Assembly: GCF_000708715.2 (NCBI RefSeq)
Contig: NZ_JENB01000001.1
Span: 1-64,000 of the forward strand
Origin: Pseudomonas putida W15Oct28
GTDB lineage: Bacteria; Pseudomonadota; Gammaproteobacteria; Pseudomonadales; Pseudomonadaceae
DNA: 64,000 nt
Reading direction: 5' to 3'
In this document: one piece after another, positions 54,390-62,676 of the stretch
How the letters are laid out: every line of letters starts with the position of its first letter
Numbering within the stretch: the stretch's first letter is position 1
The notes under the pieces: model-generated
What the model was told of the DNA's origin: nothing
Database searches by the model: none
The model's input: only the letters and a program-made list of their open reading frames with translations
Program-made: the position numbers and the translations under genes

Positions 54390-55277
54390 TCAGCCGGCTT
54401 GCGCCAGCTGCACCTGCAAAAACGCCATCAATGCCCCCGCCGCAGGTGACAAGCTGCGCCCCTTGCGGGTGAGCATGCCGATGTGTCGTTCTACCTTGGG
54501 CTCGACAAGCGGTACGAACGCCAGCTTGTCGTTCTCCTGCGGAAAGGCCAGGTACGGCAAGGTGCTGATCCCCACCCCCTCCTCCAGCATGGCGATCAAC
54601 GAAATCATGTTGGAGATGAACAGCCGGCTGTGCGTCAGCAAACCCTCCGCCTCGGTGCCTGCCAGCAGTTGCGAGGTGCCATTGCGGATCATCGGCACGC
54701 CCTGCAACTGCGCCCAGTGCAGCGGATCACCCGACTGCGCCAATGGGTGGTCACGACGGCACACCACGCCCACCTGATCGTTCACGATCGGGGCAAATTC
54801 GAGCTGTTCATCGTCCATCCACAGGCTGCTGATGCCGAAGTCCACCTGCCCTTGCGCCAGCAGCTGCTGCACACGTTCGGCGGTGCCATCCTGGATACTC
54901 ACCTGCACGTTCGGGTGCGCGGCCACAAAGCGGGCCAGCGGCCCTGGCAGCATGCGGCTGGCCACCGAAGGCACGGTGGCGATGCTGACCTGGCCGATTT
55001 CATGCCGGGCAAGCAGCGTGGCTTCACGGGCGATACGGTCATGGTGCTCGATCAAGCCGCGAAACAACGGCAGGCAATGCTCGCCGAAGGGCGTCAGCTC
55101 TGCCCGGCCCCCGCCCTTCTCGACCAATGCCTGGCCCAGCTTCTGCTCCAGTTCACGCACGGCCAGGGATATCGCCGGCTGGGTGCGAAAGGCCTGGCGG
55201 GCGGCCGCATGGAAGCTCTTGAGTTCGGCAACCAGTACGAAGTAGCGCAACTGGGCGATCTTCAGCTCGGGCAACAT
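54390..55277 (-). CDS. LysR family regulator of the BCCT cluster
   Basis: 295 residues. HTH in LKIAQLRYFVLVAELKSFHAAARQAFRTQPAISLAVRELEQ, then a LysR substrate domain. ATG 55277 has AAGGA 9 bases upstream; the ATG at 55286 abuts that sequence and is unlikely. Divergent from the aldehyde dehydrogenase gene across 95 bp of partly AT-rich DNA (a TTTTTTTTATTAATTTTTAT run), in which I could not single out one operator. Confidence 0.9.
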   Translation of the reverse strand: MLPELKIAQLRYFVLVAELKSFHAAARQAFRTQPAISLAVRELEQKLGQALVEKGGGRAELTPFGEHCLPLFRGLIEHHDRIAREATLLARHEIGQVSIATVPSVASRMLPGPLARFVAAHPNVQVSIQDGTAERVQQLLAQGQVDFGISSLWMDDEQLEFAPIVNDQVGVVCRRDHPLAQSGDPLHWAQLQGVPMIRNGTSQLLAGTEAEGLLTHSRLFISNMISLIAMLEEGVGISTLPYLAFPQENDKLAFVPLVEPKVERHIGMLTRKGRSLSPAAGALMAFLQVQLAQAG

Positions 55278-55372
55278 GGTTAGCATTCCTTATCAAAGCA
55301 TTTTTTTTATTAATTTTTATTTGCTGCATATTGCTCGCATGATGAATGCCATGCAAACAGAGGCGTTCATCC

Positions 55373-56815
55373 ATGTCACACAAGACCTACAACAACTACA
55401 TTGATGGCCAGTGGTGCGAAGGCACCACCACCCTGGGCAACTACAGCCCCTCGGACACCGGCGACCTGATCGGCCAGTACCATCAGGCCAGCGCCGAACA
55501 TGCTCGCCAGGCCATCCAGGCCGCCCGCACCGCACAACCGCTGTGGGCCGCCAGCGGCCTGGAAGCCCGCCAGCAAATCCTGATGGCCATTGGCGACGAA
55601 CTGATTGCCCGCAAGGAAGAGCTCGGCGAACTGCTGTCGCGCGAAGAAGGCAAGCCCCTGGCCGAAGGCATCGGCGAGGTCAACCGCAGCGGCCAGTTCT
55701 TCCATTACTACGCCGCCGAAGTACTGCGCCAGATGGGCGAGACCGCCGCCTCGGTGCGCGCCGGGGTAGATATCGAAGTGCATCGCGAACCGGTGGGTGT
55801 GGTGGGCATCATCACCCCATGGAACTTCCCCATGGCCACCGCCGCCTGGAAAATCGCCCCGGCCCTGGCCTTCGGCAACGCCGTGGTGTTCAAGCCGGCC
55901 AACCTGGTGCCGGCCAGTGCCTGGGCACTCACCGAGATCATCAGCCGCCAGGGCTTGCCCAACGGTACCTTCAACCTGGTGATGGGCAGCGGCGCCGATG
56001 TCGGCGAGGCCCTGGTGCAGTCCGCCGACATCGATGCCCTGACGTTCACCGGTTCGCTGCAGACTGGCCGGCGTGCGGCGGTCGCCACCGCAGGTAACCT
56101 GGTGCGCTGCCAGCTGGAAATGGGCAGCAAGAATGCCCTGGTGGTCATGGACGACGCCGACCTTGAACTGGCCGTGGAATGCGCGCTCAACGGCGCCTTC
56201 TTCGGCACCGGGCAGAAGTGCACCGCGTCGTCACGGCTGATTGTGTGCGACGCCATCCACGACCGTTTCGTCGAGGCCCTGCGTGTGCGCATGCGCCAGC
56301 TCAAGGTCGGCCATGCCCTGGAGGCCGGCGTGCAGATCGGCCCGGTGGCCGACGCGCGCCAGCTGGAACAGAACCTGGCCTACCTGCAGTTGGCCCAGGC
56401 CGAAGGCGCCACCCTGATCGAAGGTGGCGAACGCCTGCAACTGGGAAGCGACGGCTACTACATGCGCCCGGCGCTGTTCATCGACAGCCGCAACGACATG
56501 CGCATCAACCGCGAGGAAGTGTTCGGCCCCATCGCCTGCGTGATCCGCGTGCGCGACTTCGAAGAGGCGCTGGCCACGCTCAACGACAACGAATACGGCC
56601 TTACTGCCGGCATCATCACCCAGTCGCTGCGCCACGCCAGCCAATTCAAGCGCCGCGCCCAGACCGGCTGCGTGATGGTCAACCTGCCCACCGCCGGCAC
56701 CGACTACCACGTGCCGTTCGGCGGCCGCAAAGCCTCGAGTTTCGGCCCACGGGAACAGGGCCAGTACGCCCGTGACTTCTACACCGTGGTCAAGACCACC
56801 TACCTGCGGCCCTGA
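55373..56815 (+). CDS. aldehyde dehydrogenase family protein
   Basis: 480 residues. Motifs: ITPWNFPMATAAWKIAPAL, FTGSLQTGR, catalytic Glu in LEMGSKNALVV, catalytic Cys in GTGQKCTASSRL, EEVFGPIACVI and VPFGGRKASSFG. Of the 2-oxoglutarate/succinic-semialdehyde dehydrogenase-like branch. ATG 55373 has GAGGCG 8 bases upstream. First gene of a six-gene operon with dipeptidase-like, BCCT, unknown, DUF3726-like and RidA genes. Confidence 0.9.
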   Translation: MSHKTYNNYIDGQWCEGTTTLGNYSPSDTGDLIGQYHQASAEHARQAIQAARTAQPLWAASGLEARQQILMAIGDELIARKEELGELLSREEGKPLAEGIGEVNRSGQFFHYYAAEVLRQMGETAASVRAGVDIEVHREPVGVVGIITPWNFPMATAAWKIAPALAFGNAVVFKPANLVPASAWALTEIISRQGLPNGTFNLVMGSGADVGEALVQSADIDALTFTGSLQTGRRAAVATAGNLVRCQLEMGSKNALVVMDDADLELAVECALNGAFFGTGQKCTASSRLIVCDAIHDRFVEALRVRMRQLKVGHALEAGVQIGPVADARQLEQNLAYLQLAQAEGATLIEGGERLQLGSDGYYMRPALFIDSRNDMRINREEVFGPIACVIRVRDFEEALATLNDNEYGLTAGIITQSLRHASQFKRRAQTGCVMVNLPTAGTDYHVPFGGRKASSFGPREQGQYARDFYTVVKTTYLRP

Positions 56816-56828
56816 AGGAGTACACGCC

Positions 56829-57815
56829 ATGCACGACCTCTTGATGATCGACGGCCTGCAGTACTCCAACTGGAGCCCGGAAATATTCCAGCAGATGCAG
56901 GCCGGCGGCCTGAGCGCGGTGCACGCCACCATCGCCTACCACGAGAACGCCCGCGAAACCCTGTCGCGGCTGGGCGAATGGAACCGCCGCTTCGAGACCT
57001 GGCCCGAGCTGATCCGCCCGGTGCGCACGGCCAGCGACATCCGCCTGGCGCACGAAGAAGGCCGGGTGGGGATTTTCTTCGGCTTCCAGAACTGCTCGCC
57101 GATCGAAGACGACATCGCCCTGGTGGAAGTCTTCCGCCAGCTCGGGGTATTCGTCATGCAGCTGACCTACAACAACCAAAGCCTGCTGGCCAGCGGTTGC
57201 TATGAGCGCGAAGACAACGGCATCAGCCGCTTCGGGCGCCAGGTGATCGCCGAAATGAACCGCGTCGGCATGCTCATCGACATGTCACACAGTGCCGAAC
57301 GTAGCACGCTGGAGGCCATCGAGCTGTCGAGCCGACCGGTAATCATCTCCCACGCCAACCCGGCCAGCTTCCACGCCGCCAAGCGCAACAAGTCCGATGC
57401 GGTGCTGCGCGGGATCGCAGCGTCCGGCGGGCTGCTGGGCTTCAGTACCTATCCGTTCCACCTCAAGGGTGCCTCGGGCTGCAGCCTGGAAAGCTTCTGC
57501 GACATGGTCGCGCGCACCGCCGACCTGATGGGCGTGGAGCATATCGGCATCGGCACCGACCTGTGCCAGGCGCAACCACTGGCCGTGCTGGAATGGATGC
57601 GCAACGGCCGCTGGAGCAAGGAGAAGGACTACGGCGAAGGCTCCAAGGACAACGCCAACTGGCCGGCGCCCTTGCAGTGGTTCCGCGACAGCCGCGACTT
57701 CGGCAACATCGCCCAGGGCCTGCGCGCCCGCGGCTTTGCCGAACAGGACGTGGCCAACATCATGGGCCTGAACTGGTTGCGCCTGCTGGAGACTGCCACC
57801 ACGGCACAGGCCTGA
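56829..57815 (+). CDS. M19 (membrane/renal dipeptidase-like) metallohydrolase
   Basis: 328 residues, TIM-barrel amidohydrolase fold. Begins MHDLLMIDGLQYSNWSPE, where the usual first HxD motif is replaced by MIDGLQ. Later motifs are present (FFGFQNCSPIEDD, LIDMSHSAERSTLEAI, VIISHANPASFHA, HIGIGTDLCQ). Loss of the first metal motif suggests altered chemistry. A related M19 protein sits next to dgcAB dimethylglycine catabolism genes in P. aeruginosa, from memory. AAGGAG lies before the ATG, 13 bp after the dehydrogenase stop. Confidence 0.85.
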   Translation: MHDLLMIDGLQYSNWSPEIFQQMQAGGLSAVHATIAYHENARETLSRLGEWNRRFETWPELIRPVRTASDIRLAHEEGRVGIFFGFQNCSPIEDDIALVEVFRQLGVFVMQLTYNNQSLLASGCYEREDNGISRFGRQVIAEMNRVGMLIDMSHSAERSTLEAIELSSRPVIISHANPASFHAAKRNKSDAVLRGIAASGGLLGFSTYPFHLKGASGCSLESFCDMVARTADLMGVEHIGIGTDLCQAQPLAVLEWMRNGRWSKEKDYGEGSKDNANWPAPLQWFRDSRDFGNIAQGLRARGFAEQDVANIMGLNWLRLLETATTAQA

Positions 57816-57870
57816 GCCCCTTGCACGGACAGCATCAACAATAACAACAATCGCAGGTTCCGGAGGCTTC

Positions 57871-59421
57871 ATGAAAAACCCAACCACCCTGCAGGCTGAA
57901 GGCCAGGCCATGGGCCTGCCAATGGCACGCGACATCGATTGGCCGCTGTTCGTGATCAGCGGCGGGTTCCTCGGCGCCTTCCTGCTGGCGGCACTGATCG
58001 ACATCGACAGTGTGTCGGCGCTGGTCAATACCCTGTTCGCCTGGTCGACCAGGTTCTTTGGCCTCTACTGGCAAGTGCTGATGCTGGCGACCTTTGCCGT
58101 CAGCCTGTTCATCGGCTTTTCCAGGTGCGGGCGCGTGCGCCTGGGCGGCGTCACCCAGCGCCCGGACATCAGCACCTTCAACTGGATCGCGGTGATCATG
58201 TGCGCCCTGCTGGCAGGTGGCGGCGCCTTCTGGGCCGCTGCCGAACCCATGATGCACTTTGCCAGCCCGCCCCCCTTGTTCGCCGGCCTGCAACCGCACA
58301 GCGAAGCAGCGGCCACCGCGGCACTGGCGCAATCGTTCGTGCACTGGGGCTTTCTGGCCTGGGCCGTGCTGGGCAGCCTGCTGGCAATCGTGCTGATGCA
58401 CCTGCACTACGACAAAGGCCTGCCGCTGGCGCCGCGCACCCTGCTTTACCCGCTGTTCGGCGAGCGGGCGCTCAAAGGCCCGATCGGCACCCTGGCCGAC
58501 GCCACCTCGATCATCGCCGTGGTCGCCGGCACCATCGGCCCGATCGGCTTCCTCGGCCTGCAGATCAGCAGCGCCATGCATGCGGTGTGGGGCTTGCCCA
58601 ACGATATCGTCACCCAGTCGCTGACCATTGTCCTGGTCACGGCGATGTACACCGTCTCGTGCCTGGTGGGCCTCAAAGGCATCCGTTTTGTCAGCGAGAT
58701 CAACGTCTGGCTGATGATCGGCCTGGCGCTGTTCATGGTGGTGTTCGGGCCGACGCTGTTCATCCTCGGCGGCTTCCCGGCAGCCTTTGCCCTGCATGTG
58801 GAGCACTTCATCCCGATGGCGATGTTCCGCGCCGACCCCAAGTGGCTGGACTGGTGGACGGTGTTCTACTGGGGCTGGTTCATCGGCTACGCGCCCATGG
58901 TGGCACTGTACGTCGCGCGGATCTCGCGGGGCCGCACCATTCGCGAGATCATCATGACACTGTCGATCATCGCGCCGCTGGTGACCATGTTCTGGTTCAC
59001 CGTGGTGGGCGGCACCGGTATCGGCCTGGAGCTGCAAACGCCCGGCATCGTCACAGCCCACGGTACCCAGCCCGAGGACCTGCTGCTGGGGGTGACGCAG
59101 AACCTGCCACTGGGTGGCCTGATCAGCGCGCTGTTCCTGTTCCTGAGCTTCATCTCGGTGGCCACCAATGGCGATGCCATGGCCTTCACCGTGGCGCTGG
59201 CGATGTCCAGCAACGATAAACCGAAAAAATGGCTGTGCGGTTTCTGGGCCATCGGCATGGGCCTGGCAGCGGTGGTGCTGATCACCATCGGCGCAGGCGG
59301 CGTGACGGCCCTGCAGTCCTTCATTGTCATTACCGCGGTACCGGTGTCGCTGGTGATCCTGCCAGCATTATGGGATGCAGTGCGCATCGCCCGGCACATG
59401 GCCCGCGAACAAGGCGTCTGA
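57871..59421 (+). CDS. BCCT family transporter
   Basis: 516 residues, ~12 helices. Family features: FWAAAEPMMHF early, and the helix-8/9 signature WTVFYWGWFIGYAPMVALYVARISRGRTIRE. In betaine/carnitine/choline porters this reads roughly WxxFYWxWWxxWxPFVG; here two of the aromatic positions are changed (WGWFIGYAP), which suggests a substrate other than glycine betaine or choline. CGGAGG precedes the ATG. Imports the substrate for the surrounding enzymes. Confidence 0.92.
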   Translation: MKNPTTLQAEGQAMGLPMARDIDWPLFVISGGFLGAFLLAALIDIDSVSALVNTLFAWSTRFFGLYWQVLMLATFAVSLFIGFSRCGRVRLGGVTQRPDISTFNWIAVIMCALLAGGGAFWAAAEPMMHFASPPPLFAGLQPHSEAAATAALAQSFVHWGFLAWAVLGSLLAIVLMHLHYDKGLPLAPRTLLYPLFGERALKGPIGTLADATSIIAVVAGTIGPIGFLGLQISSAMHAVWGLPNDIVTQSLTIVLVTAMYTVSCLVGLKGIRFVSEINVWLMIGLALFMVVFGPTLFILGGFPAAFALHVEHFIPMAMFRADPKWLDWWTVFYWGWFIGYAPMVALYVARISRGRTIREIIMTLSIIAPLVTMFWFTVVGGTGIGLELQTPGIVTAHGTQPEDLLLGVTQNLPLGGLISALFLFLSFISVATNGDAMAFTVALAMSSNDKPKKWLCGFWAIGMGLAAVVLITIGAGGVTALQSFIVITAVPVSLVILPALWDAVRIARHMAREQGV

Positions 59422-59447
59422 ACATGATCCATCCAGGTACAACAACA

Positions 59448-61142
59448 ATGCCCAACAACGTGCCTGCAATACCCGCGTTGCGCCCTGCCAGCCAGGTCAT
59501 GGACCTGGCCCGGCTGGGCAGCCACTTCCAGAGCCCGCTGAGCTTCGTGCGCAGCAGCATGCGGCGGATGATGCAGCAGCACTGGCACATCCAGCGCAGC
59601 TGCTTCGACCTTGACGGCCAAGGCTTCGGCACCGCGATCTACCGCATCGACACGCCGAATGGCCATTACCACTGCGTGATCTTCTCGGCCTACCTGCCGC
59701 CGGAAAAACGCAGCGACCGGGTTATCGCCGACCAGTGGGACGTCACCTTCGTGCTGGTGAATGGCGATGTCGATGCCGAGCAACTGGCCGACTTGCAGCG
59801 TAACGTGCCGCTGCAGGAGGCTGGCCGCTTCGATGCCCGCGTGCTGGTGCTGTCACGGGCCAACCGTAGCTTGCGCAACTTCGACAGGTTCCTGGCGGCG
59901 CTGGCGGAGGGGCAACAGCCCGACCCAAACCAGTTGGCCGAGGTCGGCTACCTGTATCGCACCACGGCGGTGTACGGCAACGGCAAGTTCGGCATCGCCG
60001 ACTTTGGCTGCCTGCAAGACAACCCGGACTTCAACCAGCCGTTCAGCGCGCAGATGTTCACGGTCTACCTGCTGCGCCACTTCAGCATCGAGCAGATCAA
60101 CCACATGGCCCAGGCACTCGACCCGCAGCGGGCAGTGCAGTTGGCGCCGGCCCTGCAACGCTACCTGGGGGTTGGCAACGCGACCGGGTTGGGCATGGCC
60201 CCGTTCCTGATCAACCACCCGCAACTGGTGGAACGCTGGATCAGCACCCGGGAAACCGCCCTGGCCCTGGTGTTGGCGCAGCCGGCTGCCCCTGACCGGT
60301 TGGTGCGCCTGCAGGCACTGCTGGCACGCGCCCGCCTGCATTTGGAACAGTCCCGCACCGAAGACCAGCGCCAGCATGAGCAGAACCTGCAAACCTTGGC
60401 CGAGCTTGCTTTACTGACCACCTGGCTTGGCGCACAAGCCACCGGCGCGGGCCTTTGGTCGCGCCTGCTGGCCTGGGCTGAGGCACAGGCGGGGGTGGGC
60501 TGCCAGGAACTGCTGGCAAGCCTGCTGCTGGAGCTGTACCCCGAGCAGGTCACGCCACTGGCCGAGCATATGGGCGTCAACGAAAGCTGGCAGCTGGACG
60601 CGCAGATGCCCCTCGGGCAATTGCGCCAGCTCATCGAGCAGCAGTACGGCTGGGCGCTGGGCTACGACTTCAGTGCCGTGGATGCCGAGCACTTCTTCTG
60701 GTACCGCTCGGCCGAAAAGGAGGAGCCACGCCTGGGCATGCGCGCCGAGGAACCGGGGGCCGAAAAAGAAATGCAGCTGGGCATTGCGCGCAATATCCAG
60801 CACTGCCACGCCGCACTGCTGAAGCACCTGCAGCTGGAGCCCCAGGCGTTGACCGCGCACTTCCTGATCGCCCAACCGGCGCTCAAGGGCACGGTGCGCC
60901 GCCTGCAAGGCATGGCCCAGACGACCTACGGCGAAATTCGCGCCAACCTGTTGGCACGGGACATGCTGCCGATTCACCTGCTGCGCTGCAAACTGGCGTT
61001 TTTCGGCGCGGGCAAGTTCGACCCCAAGTCGAGCCGCTGGGTGCGTATCACGCTGTTCCAGGGCGCTCCACTGGTCAGCGACATCGGCCAGCCGTTCGCA
61101 GACGACTGGAATTTTGCGGTCATGCCGCAAGGGGAGCGTTGA
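59448..61142 (+). CDS. unrecognised 564-residue cytosolic protein in BCCT cluster
   Basis: No family recognised. No signal peptide or membrane helix. An N-terminal block (MDLARLGSHFQSPLSFVRSSMRR, CFDLDGQGFGTAIYRID, HYHCVIFSAYLPPEKRSDRVIADQWDVTFVLV) looks alpha/beta; the middle is Leu/Gln-rich helical; the C-terminal part has FFWYRSAEKEEPRLGMRAEE and FGAGKFDPKSSRWVRITLFQG, which read like conserved active-site or binding segments. ATG 59448 has AGGT about 10 bases upstream; ATG 59424 is an alternative. 26 bp after BCCT and 2 bp before the next gene, so firmly in the operon. Possibly an enzyme acting on the imported compound. Confidence 0.8.
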   Translation: MPNNVPAIPALRPASQVMDLARLGSHFQSPLSFVRSSMRRMMQQHWHIQRSCFDLDGQGFGTAIYRIDTPNGHYHCVIFSAYLPPEKRSDRVIADQWDVTFVLVNGDVDAEQLADLQRNVPLQEAGRFDARVLVLSRANRSLRNFDRFLAALAEGQQPDPNQLAEVGYLYRTTAVYGNGKFGIADFGCLQDNPDFNQPFSAQMFTVYLLRHFSIEQINHMAQALDPQRAVQLAPALQRYLGVGNATGLGMAPFLINHPQLVERWISTRETALALVLAQPAAPDRLVRLQALLARARLHLEQSRTEDQRQHEQNLQTLAELALLTTWLGAQATGAGLWSRLLAWAEAQAGVGCQELLASLLLELYPEQVTPLAEHMGVNESWQLDAQMPLGQLRQLIEQQYGWALGYDFSAVDAEHFFWYRSAEKEEPRLGMRAEEPGAEKEMQLGIARNIQHCHAALLKHLQLEPQALTAHFLIAQPALKGTVRRLQGMAQTTYGEIRANLLARDMLPIHLLRCKLAFFGAGKFDPKSSRWVRITLFQGAPLVSDIGQPFADDWNFAVMPQGER

Positions 61143-61144
61143 CC

Positions 61145-61840
61145 ATGCGCGTATCGCTTAACGAAATACAGGTGATGTGCCGCAAGGCATTCGAAGGCAT
61201 GGGCTTCGCCCCCGGCGACTGCGAGGATGCCGCCGAGCTGGTGGGCTGGCTGCAACTGCAAGGGCTGGATGGCCTCGGTGCGCTGGAAAAGGCCCTGCTC
61301 TACCTGCAAGCCGAAGCTGCCCAGCCGTACACCCTGAGCCACGAGGATAACGCCCTGCTGGTGATCGACGCCAACGGCCAGAGCGTGTTGCGCTGCGCCG
61401 CGACAGTGGTGGAACTGGCGGCCGCCAAGGCCATGCGCTGTGGTCAGGCCGAGCTGCGCATCCACCACTGCCACAACCGCTTGCTGCTGCTGGGTTACCT
61501 GAGCCGGGCAGCTGTGCAGGGGCTGCACGTGCAAGCCCGCTGGGAGGACGCCCGTCAGTGCCATCTGGCCGACTTTACCGCCGGCATCCAGCGCCCGGCA
61601 CTGCGCAGTGAAGCCCGGCCAGGCGCCATTGGGGCGGCCGAGCAGAGCGTCACGGTGCTGTTCAGCCGGCCTGGCCAGACCGCACCGCCGCCAGCCAACC
61701 CGCAGAGCACCTTGCAGCAAGGCTTTACGGTCAACGAACACACCTGGCAACGGCTCAAGCAGCTGGCCGAACACATCCTCGTCGAAAGCACCGATGCCTC
61801 GCGCCGCCATGGCGCGGGCGGCGGCAGCGATGCCGACTGA
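61145..61840 (+). CDS. DUF3726-like protein
   Basis: 231 residues. The first ~80 (MRVSLNEIQVMCRKAFEGMG, then DCEDAAELVGWLQLQGLDGL) resemble the N-terminal helical part of the malate/L-lactate dehydrogenase-like (Ldh_2) family, and I believe this is DUF3726. The remainder lacks a cofactor-binding motif that I can identify and ends in a Gly/Asp tail. ATG 61145 follows GGGGAG; 2 bp after the unknown protein, implying a functional pair. Role unknown. Confidence 0.65.
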   Translation: MRVSLNEIQVMCRKAFEGMGFAPGDCEDAAELVGWLQLQGLDGLGALEKALLYLQAEAAQPYTLSHEDNALLVIDANGQSVLRCAATVVELAAAKAMRCGQAELRIHHCHNRLLLLGYLSRAAVQGLHVQARWEDARQCHLADFTAGIQRPALRSEARPGAIGAAEQSVTVLFSRPGQTAPPPANPQSTLQQGFTVNEHTWQRLKQLAEHILVESTDASRRHGAGGGSDAD

Positions 61841-61868
61841 AACGGCTCAACACTCAGGAACCCAACCC

Positions 61869-62240
61869 ATGAAATATGCAATCAAGACCGAGCTGTTCGC
61901 CTCCAGGGCCCCCCTTGAGTGGGCGGTGGTCGGCAACGGTACGCTCTACACCGCCCAGATCCCCATCGATGCACAGGGCCAGGTGGTTGCCGGCGGCATC
62001 GAGGCCCAGGCCCGCCAGACACTGGACAACCTGCGCCATACGTTGGAAGCCGCCGGCAGCTCGCTGGATGCCGTGACCCAGGTGCTGATCTACGTGACAG
62101 ACCGTAAATACCTGGCAACCGTCAACAGCCTGTATACCGACTACTTCCAGGCCCCTTACCCCAACCGCGCGGCGATCGTGGTGGCAGGGTTGGCACGCGA
62201 AGAAATGCTGGTGGAACTGGTGGTGTACGCCTGCCTCTGA
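61869..62240 (+). CDS. RidA family protein
   Basis: 123 residues, Rid/YjgF/UK114 fold: LYTAQIPIDAQGQVVAGGIEAQARQTLDNLRHTLEAAGSSLDAVTQVLIYV, and PYPNRAAIVVAGLAREEMLVELVVYA. The archetypal RidA arginine appears replaced near PNRAA/VVAGL, so true imine deaminase activity is uncertain. AGGA precedes ATG 61869. As the last operon gene it suggests an enamine/imine intermediate in the pathway. A 12-bp-stem hairpin follows. Confidence 0.88.
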   Translation: MKYAIKTELFASRAPLEWAVVGNGTLYTAQIPIDAQGQVVAGGIEAQARQTLDNLRHTLEAAGSSLDAVTQVLIYVTDRKYLATVNSLYTDYFQAPYPNRAAIVVAGLAREEMLVELVVYACL

Positions 62241-62282
62241 GGGCCCTGAGGCGCTCGTCTGGAGATTTTCAGCGTCTGTGCG

Positions 62283-62310
62283 ATCGAGCGCCGCCCGCGC
62301 GGCGCTCGAT
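62283..62310. terminator. hairpin after ridA-like gene
   Basis: ATCGAGCGCCGC (62283-62294) and GCGGCGCTCGAT (62299-62310), a perfect 12-bp stem with a 4-base loop, 42 bp after the RidA stop. No T-run follows, so termination would be imperfect or need another factor. Confidence 0.6.
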
Positions 62311-62514
62311 ATACGCACCACATCGACCGCAAGACATGCACCCGGAAGACCTCACGCCTCCCCCCGCCAGGCGCCAGCCTGTGCCCCATCTCGGTTCAAA
62401 ACCCTCACCCCGATCAAAACCGCCCTTTTTTGATGCATCGGCCAAAGCAGCCAGACAGCGGCGATCCGTCGTGCCCTCCCCATTTCCCGCATTCCCGGCA
62501 CACCCAAGCGTTTT

Positions 62515-62530
62515 CGGCACCTTCATTGCA
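62515..62530 (+). promoter_or_regulatory. possible sigma-54 promoter of ATP-grasp gene
   Basis: CGGCAC-N5-TTGCA, matching the -24/-12 consensus except the first base, ~147 bp upstream of the ATP-grasp ATG. The remainder of 62311-62676 shows no gene. Confidence 0.45.
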
Positions 62531-62676
62531 AAGGCTGTGTGTGCTCAACGCACCGGCAATCCATCGCAACCGAGGCTCACGCCAGACACAGCACCCACTT
62601 ACCCCAGCAAGGCAGCACCCTGAAAAACGTAGATGAACGGCAATGAAGCTGCCGGCGACGGCGGCAAGGAGTGGGT

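Noticed and set aside
55278..55372. AT-rich tract in the LysR/ALDH gap as a replication or attachment site
   Set aside because: Too short, without direct repeats or a neighbouring integrase; better explained as an AT-rich divergent promoter.
57835..59061. A 408-codon minus-strand open frame
   Set aside because: Antisense to the BCCT transporter; composition (His/Gln/Arg/Asp-rich) is shadow-like and has no motif.
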